Shown here in pieces: positions 26,556 to 35,167 of a DNA stretch of 64,000 nt (position 1 is the first letter of the stretch; each line of letters opens with the position of its first letter). The notes under the pieces were generated by a model that searched no databases, had not been told where the DNA came from, and was given only the letters and a program-made list of their open reading frames with translations. The position numbers and the translations under genes are program-made. The stretch lies in assembly GCA_021773295.1 (NCBI GenBank), contig JAJFKI010000095.1:21642-85641 (forward strand), written 5' to 3'. Source of the stretch: Gammaproteobacteria bacterium. Its GTDB lineage: Bacteria; Pseudomonadota; Gammaproteobacteria; UBA1113.

Positions 26556-28589
26556 ATGTATGATTCATTTCTATCAGCAGTATTATTTTACGGCGCTTTT
26601 ATCATTAGCATTATTCTATTGAGCATTGCTTGCTACCAATCACTCACACTATTTAAAAAAATAACCATGATTAAACTCAAAAAATATTGGTTCATTTTAT
26701 CGGTGTTGATAGTTTTATTTTGCTGTGCTTATATTGCAGTTGTTGTTTTGGCGTATTTCAATCAAACAGACATGGTCTTGTCAATAGCGTGGTTTGTTTT
26801 CATGATGGGGGCCGCCTTTGTTCTTATTTGTGTAGGTGCTGGTGTGGTTAATTATGCAAGTTTCTTGTCTGCTAAAAAAAAGGTTGACGAGGAAATAGAA
26901 CATGTGAGTGCAGCCAATAAAGAGCTGGAAGAAACTTCTAAAGCCGTAGCAGATGCCAATGTTAATATAGCAATGCTATATTCCGAGTTAGAAGAAACAA
27001 GAGATCAATTAACAGAAAAAGAACAATCCTTGAGAGAACAAAATGAGGGGCTTTATAATGTTAATAAATCCTTAGCAGATGCTAACGCTAACATGGCACA
27101 ACTGTATGTAGAATTAGAAGAAGCAAAAAAAGAGTTACAAGATAAAAATAAGGCATTAGTAACAGCTAATAAGGACGTTAATACTTTAAATAATCTAGCT
27201 CAAGTGGTCAACTCCAGTCTGGTTTTTAACGAAGTAGCAGAAAGCTTTATGACACCAATCAACGATATATTTAAATTTAATGTAGTTACTTTACATATAT
27301 TTGACAAAAAAACGGAACTTATTCACCAAGATAGAGCGTATGGATTAACGCTTCATCCTGATGAGATCAAGGCCATAAAAGAAATTACTATCAGCCTAGC
27401 GACGGATGAATCTTTAGTGGTTGATACCATTAAACGCGCCCAGCCAATCTATATTGAGGATCTAACGACGCTTACCTCAGGGTTGAGCAAAGTTGATGAT
27501 GAATTACAACATTATATTAAATGGCAGTCCGTGGTTTATTTCCCCCTCATGGTGAGATCACAAGTGATAGGCTGTGCGGGCTTTTATAATTTGTCCGAAA
27601 AAATGTTATTAACAGAAGAAGATATTTTAAAGACACAGAAAAATCTAGTATTAGCATCAACGGCAATCAATAATGCAAAAATATATAGTGATTTACAAAA
27701 AGCAAAAATACAATTAGCGGAGACCGAAAAAATCAAGGCGCTCACATCGGTATTTAGAAAATTCGTGCCACAACAATTCTTGAAAAAAATCGCGAAGAAA
27801 GGTATTGAGCATATTGAGTTTGGTAATGCGGATTTAACTGAACTATCAATGTTGTTTGTTGATATCAGAAACTTTACTCACTTATCTGAAACCGTGTCAG
27901 AGCCAACTTTGTATAAGTACGTTAATGAGTACTTTAAATATATGTGTAGCTGTATCTATTCGTGTAATGGCTTCGTCGATAAGTTTATTGGTGACGGTAT
28001 TCTTGCATTGTTTGATATCGATGAATCCTACGAACACAATGCAGCCACGAATGCAGTACTAGCAGCCATTAAAATGCAGCAAAGTTTAGTAGCATTTAAT
28101 AAAAATCAAAGTGCCTCCATTCCTAACCCAACTGAAATGGGTATTGGCATACACTGCGGTGATGTTCTAATGGGTACGGTCGGCATGACTGAGCATTATG
28201 AGTCAACGGTTTTGGGCGAAAACGTTAATATTGCTGCGAGAATTGAACAGTTAACAAAGGTTGTAGGCACAGATATTATTATTAGTGAAGCAACATTAAG
28301 CAAAATAGACCCTGCTATAAATTTCAAATATCGCCCACTGGGTTTTGTCACCGTAAAAGGGATTAATGTACCTATTAGTATTTTCGAAGTTTATGAGCAT
28401 AATTCTGAAAAAGTGCAAAAACAAAAAGATGCGACTAATTCAGCATTAGAAGAAGCATTTCATGAATTAAAAGATAAAAACTATCAGGTCGGTTTGCAGT
28501 TATTAAAACAAATTCATGCAACCTACCCAGAAGATTTAATTGTGAAGCGAATTTATACCTATAACTTAAAAATGTATGAGAAAAGTTAA
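26556..28589 (+). CDS. Membrane-bound class III adenylate cyclase with coiled coil and GAF domain
   Basis: The 677-residue protein has three N-terminal membrane helices (within residues 1-110), then a coiled coil of about 100 residues containing a repeated unit (ADANVNIAMLYSELEE and ADANANMAQLYVELEE), then a GAF domain (about 220-380). A class III cyclase domain (about 425-605) follows with metal-binding Asp in LFVDIRNFTHLSE and DKFIGDGILALF. Downstream come the GIHCGDVLMGTVG loop and the transition-state residues in LGENVNIAARIEQL. Lys in DKFIGD with Thr in STVLGE is the pattern of ATP-using class IIIb enzymes. It is bracketed by two tusA-dsrE2-dsrE modules, suggesting that its GAF or coiled-coil input is linked to sulfur status. 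That link is inference. Confidence 0.9.
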   Translation: MYDSFLSAVLFYGAFIISIILLSIACYQSLTLFKKITMIKLKKYWFILSVLIVLFCCAYIAVVVLAYFNQTDMVLSIAWFVFMMGAAFVLICVGAGVVNYASFLSAKKKVDEEIEHVSAANKELEETSKAVADANVNIAMLYSELEETRDQLTEKEQSLREQNEGLYNVNKSLADANANMAQLYVELEEAKKELQDKNKALVTANKDVNTLNNLAQVVNSSLVFNEVAESFMTPINDIFKFNVVTLHIFDKKTELIHQDRAYGLTLHPDEIKAIKEITISLATDESLVVDTIKRAQPIYIEDLTTLTSGLSKVDDELQHYIKWQSVVYFPLMVRSQVIGCAGFYNLSEKMLLTEEDILKTQKNLVLASTAINNAKIYSDLQKAKIQLAETEKIKALTSVFRKFVPQQFLKKIAKKGIEHIEFGNADLTELSMLFVDIRNFTHLSETVSEPTLYKYVNEYFKYMCSCIYSCNGFVDKFIGDGILALFDIDESYEHNAATNAVLAAIKMQQSLVAFNKNQSASIPNPTEMGIGIHCGDVLMGTVGMTEHYESTVLGENVNIAARIEQLTKVVGTDIIISEATLSKIDPAINFKYRPLGFVTVKGINVPISIFEVYEHNSEKVQKQKDATNSALEEAFHELKDKNYQVGLQLLKQIHATYPEDLIVKRIYTYNLKMYEKS

Positions 28590-28650
28590 TGTTTACTGAA
28601 GACAGAGCCTTATAATAGTATATATCTGCATTTTTTACGATAAAAGCCGG

Positions 28651-28670
28651 TATATTTGCTATCCTCATAG
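28651..28670 (+). promoter_or_regulatory. Extended -10 promoter of second tusA-dsrE module
   Basis: TATATTTGCTATCCT at 28651-28665 repeats the promoter-like sequence at 25281 with one or two changes and precedes the second tusA by about 40 bases. A second promoter would allow this module to be expressed separately from the cyclase. Confidence 0.5.
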
Positions 28671-28701
28671 TAATACACATTTTAGGAGTAAAGAGGCCCG
28701 T

Positions 28702-28926
28702 ATGTCGGAAACCTATCTTGACTGTAAAGGTTTAAATTGTCCAATGCCTATTGTGGAAATAGGCCGGGCTTTTCGTGGCCTAGAAATGGGTGACTGTTTG
28801 CGAGTTGAAGCCGATGCTCCTGCTTTTTTAATTGATGTAGAAGCCTGGGTGAGAAAAATGAAGCAAAAAATTGTAAGTGTAGAAAAGGGTCCAACCACTG
28901 TTGTTATTATCGAAAAAATATCATAG
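28702..28926 (+). CDS. TusA family sulfur carrier protein (module 2)
   Basis: The 74-residue product carries LDCKGLNCPMPIVEIGR with the active Cys and EADAPAFLIDVEAW, as in the first copy. Starting at an ATG behind AGGAG, it opens the second tusA-dsrE2-dsrE trio. An additional Cys (GDCLRVEAD, about residue 33) is absent from copy 1, so the two carriers may have different redox behaviour. Retention of both copies with intact active sites argues that each is used. Confidence 0.92.
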   Translation: MSETYLDCKGLNCPMPIVEIGRAFRGLEMGDCLRVEADAPAFLIDVEAWVRKMKQKIVSVEKGPTTVVIIEKIS

Positions 28927-28948
28927 TAAACAAAATCCGGAGGCGTAA

Positions 28949-29500
28949 ATGTCTAATCATGAAATAGAGTTACTAAAAAAAGAGATAAACCAGTTAAAAC
29001 AAAAAGTAGAAATACTAGAGGATAATCAAGATGACAATAGCGTCGTATTGATTTTAGCAACAAACGATTATGACAAGGCGATGTCTGCGATGACACTAGC
29101 AACAGGTGCTGCTGCAATGGGAATGAAAGTGACCGTCTTTTTTACTTTTTGGGGAATTAATCTTTTAAAAAAAGAAAATAGGTATAAGAATAAAAACCTG
29201 GTGCAAAAAGGCATGACGATGATGATGCCAGAAAAGGTGGAACGTAATCCATTATCAAAATTTCAAATGCTGGGCATGGGTAAATTAGGAATGAAATATT
29301 TAATGCGGAAAAAAGACATTTGCACCCTAGCAGATTTAATGCAATTGTCTCAAGAGTTGGAGGTTGCTTTTTTTGCTTGCGAAATGACGATGAACCTGAT
29401 GGGAATTAGCCGCGAAGAACTTATTGAAAATTTGACTTACTGTGGCGCAGCCGAATGTTTAGATAATGCCAGTAAAGCCAGTATTAGTTATTTTATATAA
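28949..29500 (+). CDS. DsrE/DsrF/DrsH-like (DsrE2) family protein (module 2)
   Basis: This is a 183-residue paralogue of the 25586 product and of equal length. It has a coiled-coil N-terminus (EINQLKQKVEILEDNQ), the LATNDYDKAMSAMTLATGAAA core, the KVTVFFTFWGINLL segment and the conserved Cys in FACEMTMNLMGI. Its start follows GGAGG. A further Cys in MRKKDICTLADL and one in TYCGAAECLD differ from copy 1. The expected role is sulfur transfer between TusA and the DsrE protein of the same module, near the inner membrane. Confidence 0.88.
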   Translation: MSNHEIELLKKEINQLKQKVEILEDNQDDNSVVLILATNDYDKAMSAMTLATGAAAMGMKVTVFFTFWGINLLKKENRYKNKNLVQKGMTMMMPEKVERNPLSKFQMLGMGKLGMKYLMRKKDICTLADLMQLSQELEVAFFACEMTMNLMGISREELIENLTYCGAAECLDNASKASISYFI

Positions 29501-29514
29501 CACAGGAGTCAAGG

Positions 29515-29898
29515 GTGAGTGGTAGTAATGACTATGACTTACAAATTGTCATTACGGCGGGCAGGAATGACATTGAAAAAGCCACGCTGGGTTTTGCTTT
29601 TGCCTGTGCTACTTCTGGCGCAAACATTGTGGTTTATTTAAGCATGAGAGCCGCTGAGTTTGCTGTGGATGCTGAGCTGGAAATTGATACAATTCCTAAC
29701 TTTAAAACCATTGGTAGTTATCTTGACACCTTAATCGAACAAGGCGCGACTATCGAAGCTTGCCACACCTGTACCGAAAATTATGGTCCCAAAGCCGAGC
29801 GCACAAATAATATGAAGCACCTTAAGTCTGGCATCAGTTACGCTGGCATATCATCCACAGCCATCCGTGCACTGCAAACGCCTACCATCGTATTTTAG
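29515..29898 (+). CDS. DsrE family protein (module 2)
   Basis: Starting at GTG 29515, 8 bases after AGGAG, this 127-residue protein is the paralogue of the 26151 product. It has LQIVITAGRNDIEKATLGF, NIVVYLSMRAAEF, and a Cys pair in EACHTCTENYGP. It completes the second trio and is the last gene before the long inverted repeat and the groE operon. The substitutions between copies are spread evenly and the cysteines are kept, consistent with an old duplication under selection. Confidence 0.85.
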   Translation: MSGSNDYDLQIVITAGRNDIEKATLGFAFACATSGANIVVYLSMRAAEFAVDAELEIDTIPNFKTIGSYLDTLIEQGATIEACHTCTENYGPKAERTNNMKHLKSGISYAGISSTAIRALQTPTIVF

Positions 29899-29931
29899 AA
29901 AGCTCCCCTTGAAATTCTTTTTTTTGACCTT

Positions 29932-30096
29932 ATATACCCATTACAGATGAAAATGCGGAATTAAGGCGACTTGATTTTTATTCCCTTTGGACGTTCGAAG
30001 TGCAGGTAATAGCTATTCTATTGGCAAATTTCGAACGTTCAAAGGGGGCAAAAAGCAATAGCATTCATTTCGTATTTTCATCTGTGATGGGTATAT
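29932..30096. repeat. Long imperfect inverted repeat upstream of groES
   Basis: Arms 29932-30000 and 30029-30096 are about 80% complementary, and both begin with ATATACCCATYACAGATGAAAAT. The outer part of each arm is a copy of the dispersed TATACCCAT repeat also seen at 42433. The inner part contains CCCTTTGRACGTTCGAA. It fills most of the space between the second dsrE gene and the groE promoter and may terminate transcription before groES. Confidence 0.75.
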
Positions 30097-30141
30097 GCTC
30101 CTTGTACGGACCATTGATCATAATCCCAGGTCAAAAAATGC

Positions 30142-30195
30142 TTGACACTTATGTCAGCATCATTATCATTAGCACTCTATTTGAGAGAGTGCTAA
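30142..30195 (+). promoter_or_regulatory. groE promoter with CIRCE operator (HrcA site)
   Basis: TTGACA at 30142-30147 and TATCAT at 30164-30169 (16-base spacing) form the promoter. Overlapping its downstream edge is a perfect CIRCE element, TTAGCACTC at 30169-30177 and GAGTGCTAA at 30187-30195 with nine bases between. CIRCE is bound by the heat-sensitive repressor HrcA, so groES-groEL is expected to be HrcA-controlled; hrcA itself is not in the window. Confidence 0.92.
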
Positions 30196-30249
30196 AAATA
30201 GTGTTTTATTTTTAGACAATTTTATTAACTTTGGAGGAGAGTAGAGCCC

Positions 30250-30534
30250 ATGAGTATTCGTCCCTTACGTGATCGTATTGTGGTTCGTCGCCAAGATGAA
30301 CGCAAAAGTTCTGGTGGCATTGTAATTCCTGATACTGCCAGTGAAAAACCAATGATGGGAATTATCGTTGCCGTTGGCCCAGGTAAAGCCCTAGATAATG
30401 GCTCAGTATTAGAGCCCGCTTTAAAGCAAGACGATAAAGTACTATTCGGCAAATATGCTGGTACTGAAATCGAAGTCAATGGTGAACAATTAGTTGTAAT
30501 GCGTGAAGACGACATTATGGCAATTGTTGAGTAA
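30250..30534 (+). CDS. groES: Co-chaperonin GroES
   Basis: The 94-residue protein shows the GroES pattern: [15 protein letters not shown] at the start, [18 protein letters not shown] (mobile loop region, residues 20-37), [10 protein letters not shown], and [13 protein letters not shown] near the end. It forms the heptameric lid of the GroEL cage. The ATG is preceded by GGAGGAG and lies 55 bases after the CIRCE element. groEL follows by 31 bases. Confidence 0.97.
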   Translation: MSIRPLRDRIVVRRQDERKSSGGIVIPDTASEKPMMGIIVAVGPGKALDNGSVLEPALKQDDKVLFGKYAGTEIEVNGEQLVVMREDDIMAIVE

Positions 30535-30565
30535 AGTTTTCCAGATTAAAGAGTAGGAGAAGTAA

Positions 30566-32218
30566 ATGGCTGCTAAAGATATTTTATATAGTGAAGATGC
30601 TCGCCAGGCGATTGCCATAGGTGTTCATAAGCTGGCAAATGCAGTACAAGTCACCTTAGGTCCAAGAGGCCGAGTCGTGGCAATCGAGCGCAAATTCGGT
30701 GCGCCAACAGTGACCAAAGACGGTGTTACCGTTGCGAAAGAAATAGAATTGGCGGATCCATTCGAAAATATGGGTGCGCAAATGGTGAAAGAAGTATCCT
30801 CACAAACCTCTGATGTGGCGGGTGATGGTACGACGACTGCGACTGTATTAGCACGCGCACTCTATACCGAAGGATTGAAAGGTGTGGCTGCTGGTCGTAA
30901 CCCAATGGATCTTAAGCGCGGTATTGATTTCTGCGTGAATGCTGCAGTAGAAGAGTTGAAAAAACTGTCTCAAGAGTGCAGTAGCAAAGAACAAATTAAA
31001 AATGTTGGTACTGTCTCTGCAAATAATGATGCAGAAATCGGTGAAGCCATTGCTGAAGCAATGGAAAAAGTCGGTAAAGAAGGCGTTATTACGGTCGAGG
31101 AAGGCCAGTCTTTCCACATTGAATTAGATGTGGTTGAAGGTATGCAATTCGATCGTGGTTATATTTCACCATATTTCGTCAACAACCAACAAAACATGAG
31201 TGTTGAATTAGAAAGTCCTTTCATCTTGTTAGTGGACAAGAAAATCAGCAATATTCGTGACATGTTGCCTGTTCTTGAAAACGTTGCTAAATCTGGCAAA
31301 CCTTTATAGATCATCGCTGAAGATGTTGAAGGTGAAGCGTTAGCAACACTTGTTGTGAACAACATTCGCGGTATTGTGAAAGTTGCTGCGGTTAAAGCAC
31401 CTGGCTTTGGTGATCGCCGTAAAGCGATGATGGAAGATCTTGCTATGTTAACTGGCGGTGCTGTAATTTCTGAAGAAATAGGTCGAACGCTAGAGTCTGC
31501 TACGTTAGAAGATTTAGGTACTGCGAAGAAAGTCATTATCACTAAAGATGACACCACTATCGTTGATGGTGCTGGCACTGATGGTGATATCAAAGCTAGA
31601 ATCGACCAAATTCGCGCTCAGATTGAAAGCGCGTCTTCTGATTACGATCGTGAAAAACTTCAGGAACGTGTTGCTAAATTATCCGGCGGTGTTGCTGTGA
31701 TTAAAGTGGGTGCTGCGACTGAAGTTGAAATGAAAGAAAAGAAAGCGCGAGTTGAAGATGCTTTGCACGCAACCCGTGCCGCGGTTGAAGAAGGCATTGT
31801 TGCTGGTGGTGGTGTTGCACTTGTACGTGCTATGCAAGCATTGAATAAACTCAAGGGTGCCAATGATGATCAGCAAGTGGGTATTGATATTGCTCGTCGA
31901 GCCATGTCTTCACCGTTGCGTCAAATTGTTGCCAATGCTGGTCAAGAGCCATCCGTGATTCTTGATAAAGTGATTAACGAAAAAGGTAACGTTGGCTTCA
32001 ACGCTTCAAGCGAAGAATTTGGCGATTTAGTCTCCATGGGTATTCTTGACCCAACGAAAGTAACGCGTACTGCATTGCAAAATGCTGCTTCCGTTGCTGG
32101 CTTATTGCTCACCACAGAATGCATGATCACCGAAACTCCTTCTGAGGATACTGGTGCTGCAGACATGGGCGGCATGGGCGGTATGGGTGGAATGGGCGGC
32201 ATGGGTGGCATGATGTAA
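30566..32218 (+). CDS. groEL: Chaperonin GroEL, interrupted by an in-frame UAG codon
   Basis: Read through one stop, the frame encodes a full-length GroEL of about 550 codons. It runs from [16 protein letters not shown] at the start, via [17 protein letters not shown] (ATP site), to the GGM-repeat tail. At 31307-31309 the codon is TAG where GroEL proteins have Leu ([15 protein letters not shown]; here [18 protein letters not shown]). A single base change from TTG would explain it. No other lesion is visible, and the two parts are in the same frame. GroEL is normally essential, so the explanations are a sequencing or assembly error, nonsense suppression, or another intact groEL elsewhere. A separate product from GTG near 31352 would lack the equatorial N-terminal part. 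Confidence 0.93.
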
Positions 32219-32261
32219 TCCATCCCTCATTTCCCAAAAGCACAATTCGCTTTTTGATGAG

Positions 32262-32287
32262 AACCCCGCCAAATGGCGGGGTTTTTA
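32262..32287 (+). terminator. Rho-independent terminator after groEL
   Basis: AACCCCGCC and GGCGGGGTT flank a four-base loop and are followed by a T run (GTTTTTATTT). Confidence 0.9.
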
Positions 32288-32383
32288 TTTAAGCAGCATT
32301 TCTAGGATAAAACCTTTTGCGTCTTCCAGGAATTTTTGGAACAATGGTTCTTAATTAAAGATGAGAAGAGTTTAGGGTTTGGC

Positions 32384-32869
32384 GTGATCGATAATGAAGG
32401 TTTTAGAGCGAATGTTGGTATAATTTTAGTAAATCGGAAAGGTAGGGTATTCTTAGGTAAGCGGGTTAGTCAAGATGCTTGGCAATTTCCTCAAGGTGGT
32501 ATTCAGGATAATGAGACGCCAGAAGCGGCGCTTTACCGGGAGTTGACAGAGGAAGTTGGTTTAACTAAAGACGATATTTCCATCATGGCAGTGACCAATG
32601 ATTGGCTGCGTTATACGTTACCAGAGCAATTCATTCGCCATCATAGTAAGCCGCTTTGCATTGGGCAAAAGCAAAAATGGTATTTGTTGCGTATGCAAGC
32701 GCCCGATGCCCGTATTAAGCTCGATGCTTGTAAAAAGCCAGAGTTTGACCATTGGCGCTGGGTAGGTTATTGGCATCCTCTAAAAAAGGTCATTTATTTC
32801 AAACGAGAGGTTTATCTACAGGTGCTAAGAGAATTTGCACCGATCATAAAGAAAGGAAAAGTATTTTAA
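32384..32869 (+). CDS. rppH: RNA pyrophosphohydrolase RppH
   Basis: The start is placed at GTG 32384, which gives (M)[19 protein letters not shown], matching the opening of E. coli RppH; a TTG at 32336 would add 16 residues. The protein then has 161 residues. The NUDIX box reads [23 protein letters not shown] (positions about 35-57, with REL and EEVG conserved), preceded by WQFPQ. RppH removes pyrophosphate from the 5' end of mRNA and starts its decay. It lies two bases before ptsP, an arrangement also found in E. coli. Confidence 0.93.
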   Translation: MIDNEGFRANVGIILVNRKGRVFLGKRVSQDAWQFPQGGIQDNETPEAALYRELTEEVGLTKDDISIMAVTNDWLRYTLPEQFIRHHSKPLCIGQKQKWYLLRMQAPDARIKLDACKKPEFDHWRWVGYWHPLKKVIYFKREVYLQVLREFAPIIKKGKVF

Positions 32870-32871
32870 TA

Positions 32872-35151
32872 ATGCTGACGCAATTACGCAGAATCGTTCA
32901 AGACGTTAATAGCGCTGCCAACTTAAATGAGGCGCTGTGCTTAGTCACGCAACAAGTAAAAGAAGCGATTAATACCCAATCCTCCAGTATTTATTTAGTG
33001 GATAATCATCGAGCCGAATATGTTTTGATGGCAGCCGATGGTTTAAATCCTGATGCCGTAGGGACGGTGCGCCTCAAAATGAGCCAAGGCTTGGTGGGCC
33101 TCGTAGGCCAACGCGAAGAACCAATCAATATTGAAAATTCACAAATCCATCCCAATTTTTTCCCAGAGCCCAGAGTCAAAGAAGAGAATTACAAAGCGTT
33201 TCTTGGCGTGCCAATTATCCATCGTCGCAATATACAAGGCGTGTTCGTGGTGCAAGAAGAGCAAGAGCGGCGTTATGACGAGGAAGAAGAAGCCTTTTTA
33301 GTGACACTGTGCGCGCAATTATCCGGCGTCATTGCTCATGCTAAAGCAACCGGTATTGTCGAAGGGATTACCGCAATCACTGAAAAAGTGGCTGCGAAAG
33401 ATATTGCTACCTTCGCTGGGATCCCCAGTGCCTCCGGGGTGGGGATGGGGCAAGCGGTTGTAATTTATCCCCAAGCAGACTTAGACGCCGTGCCTGATAG
33501 AAAGGCGGATAACATCGCGGCAGAAAAAAGTTTATTTAATGAAGCTTTGCAAGCTACTCGTGAAGATATTAAAGCCTTAGCCGAGCGTTTACGCCAAACC
33601 TTGCCGGAAGATGAATTATCCTTATTCGATGTTTATTTAAAAATCCTCGACAATAATAATCTTGGTTTTGAAGTCATGGCAGAAATTGATAATGGTCATT
33701 GGGCGCAGGGTGCGCTTCGCATGGTGATTGAGCGGCATGCACAACATTTTGCGGCGATGGAAGATGATTATTTACGCGAACGGATTACTGATGTCAAAGA
33801 TTTAGGACGCAGAGTGTTGGCCTATTTACAACAAAACCAGCAAGCTAATATTACTTATGCCGAAAACACCATTTTAGTGGGTGATGATATTTCTGCGGCG
33901 CATTTAGCGGAAGTTCCCGAAGGTTATTTATCGGGGATTATTTCGGGCAAAGGATCGAGTAATTCCCATGTGGCTATTTTAGCGCGCGCCTTAGGAATTC
34001 CGACAGTGATGGGGGTGCAAGACTTATCATTGACAAAGGTAGAAGATCAACACATCATTGTCGATGGTTATTATGGCCACATCTATGTTAACCCCACGAA
34101 ACAATTACAACGTGAGTTTTCTAAGTTAGCGCGTGAAGAGCAAGAGTTAGATGCAGACTTACAAGAATTGCGAGATAAACCGGCCCAGACCACAGATGAA
34201 TATGGTATCGATTTGTATGTCAATATGGGGTTGGCTATTGATGCAAGCTTAGCAATGAGTGTTGGAGCGGGTGGTGTTGGTTTGTATCGTTCAGAAGTGT
34301 CTTTCATGGCGCGCGACAGGTTTCCAACGGAAGCCGAGCAGTATGTTATCTATCGCCAATTATTAGCAGCCTTTAGTCCGCGCCCAGTGGCGATTCGGAC
34401 TTTAGATATCGGAGGCGATAAAATCTTACCTTATTTTCCGATGGATGAAGATAACCCTTATCTTGGTTGGCGTGGCATACGCGTGACACTCGATCATCCG
34501 GACTTATTTTTAGTGCAAATTCGCGCAATGTTAAGAGCCAGTGAAGGCTTTAATAATCTTGGGGTACTCTTTCCGATGATTTCTAGCATTAGTGAATTAG
34601 AAGAAGCACAACATTTATTGCAACGCGCATACCACGAAGTTGTAGATGAAGGCGCGAATATCGAAAAACCTAAAGTTGGGATTATGTTAGAAGTGCCTTC
34701 GGCTGTATGGCAAGCTCAAGCGATTGCGCAGCGTGTAGATTTTGTGTCGGTGGGTAGCAATGATTTAACCCAATATATATTAGCGGTGGATAGAAATAAT
34801 GCTAGAGTGTCAGAGTTATATGATAGTTTGCACCCGGCCGTCTTACATGCATTGCAACATGCCGTTGATAGTATCCATAAAGAAAATAAATGCATTAGTA
34901 TTTGTGGGGAAATGGCTAGCGACCCAGTGGCGGTCGTATTATTGTTAGCGATGGGTTTTGATAGTTTGAGTATTAACTCTTCGAGTTTGTTAAGAGTTAA
35001 GTGGGTCATTCGTCAATTTAGCATGAAACACGCGAAAGAATTGTTAGAAGAAGTGATGACCTATGATAACCCAGCTTCTATTCGTTTTCGCCTAGAGCAA
35101 GCATTAGATGAAGCAGGTCTTGGTGGCTTGATTCGTGCTGGTAAACGCTAA
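32872..35151 (+). CDS. ptsP: Phosphoenolpyruvate-protein phosphotransferase PtsP (nitrogen PTS enzyme I)
   Basis: From ATG 32872 the product has 759 residues and opens MLTQLRRIVQDVNSAANLNE, as PtsP does; upstream codons in this frame belong to rppH. An N-terminal GAF domain (about 1-165) is followed by the enzyme I domains. The phosphorylated His lies in GKGSSNSHVAILARALGIP. The PEP-binding barrel shows YRSEVSFMARDRFPTE, DIGGDKILPYF, GSNDLTQYILAVDRNN and the Cys in SICGEMASDP. PtsP feeds phosphate from PEP into the regulatory nitrogen PTS (NPr, EIIA-Ntr). It is preceded by rppH and followed by a TauE/SafE-type gene, then lgt and thyA. Confidence 0.96.
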   Translation: MLTQLRRIVQDVNSAANLNEALCLVTQQVKEAINTQSSSIYLVDNHRAEYVLMAADGLNPDAVGTVRLKMSQGLVGLVGQREEPINIENSQIHPNFFPEPRVKEENYKAFLGVPIIHRRNIQGVFVVQEEQERRYDEEEEAFLVTLCAQLSGVIAHAKATGIVEGITAITEKVAAKDIATFAGIPSASGVGMGQAVVIYPQADLDAVPDRKADNIAAEKSLFNEALQATREDIKALAERLRQTLPEDELSLFDVYLKILDNNNLGFEVMAEIDNGHWAQGALRMVIERHAQHFAAMEDDYLRERITDVKDLGRRVLAYLQQNQQANITYAENTILVGDDISAAHLAEVPEGYLSGIISGKGSSNSHVAILARALGIPTVMGVQDLSLTKVEDQHIIVDGYYGHIYVNPTKQLQREFSKLAREEQELDADLQELRDKPAQTTDEYGIDLYVNMGLAIDASLAMSVGAGGVGLYRSEVSFMARDRFPTEAEQYVIYRQLLAAFSPRPVAIRTLDIGGDKILPYFPMDEDNPYLGWRGIRVTLDHPDLFLVQIRAMLRASEGFNNLGVLFPMISSISELEEAQHLLQRAYHEVVDEGANIEKPKVGIMLEVPSAVWQAQAIAQRVDFVSVGSNDLTQYILAVDRNNARVSELYDSLHPAVLHALQHAVDSIHKENKCISICGEMASDPVAVVLLLAMGFDSLSINSSSLLRVKWVIRQFSMKHAKELLEEVMTYDNPASIRFRLEQALDEAGLGGLIRAGKR

Positions 35152-35167
35152 CGTTGAAGAGGTATTA

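Noticed and set aside
31355..32218. Separate 287-residue gene beginning inside groEL
   Set aside because: It is the continuation of groEL in the same frame after the UAG; the GTG start is internal to a conserved GroEL strand and lacks a ribosome binding site.
32752..32871. N-terminal extension of ptsP into rppH
   Set aside because: PtsP proteins begin at MLT; the upstream codons are rppH in another frame.
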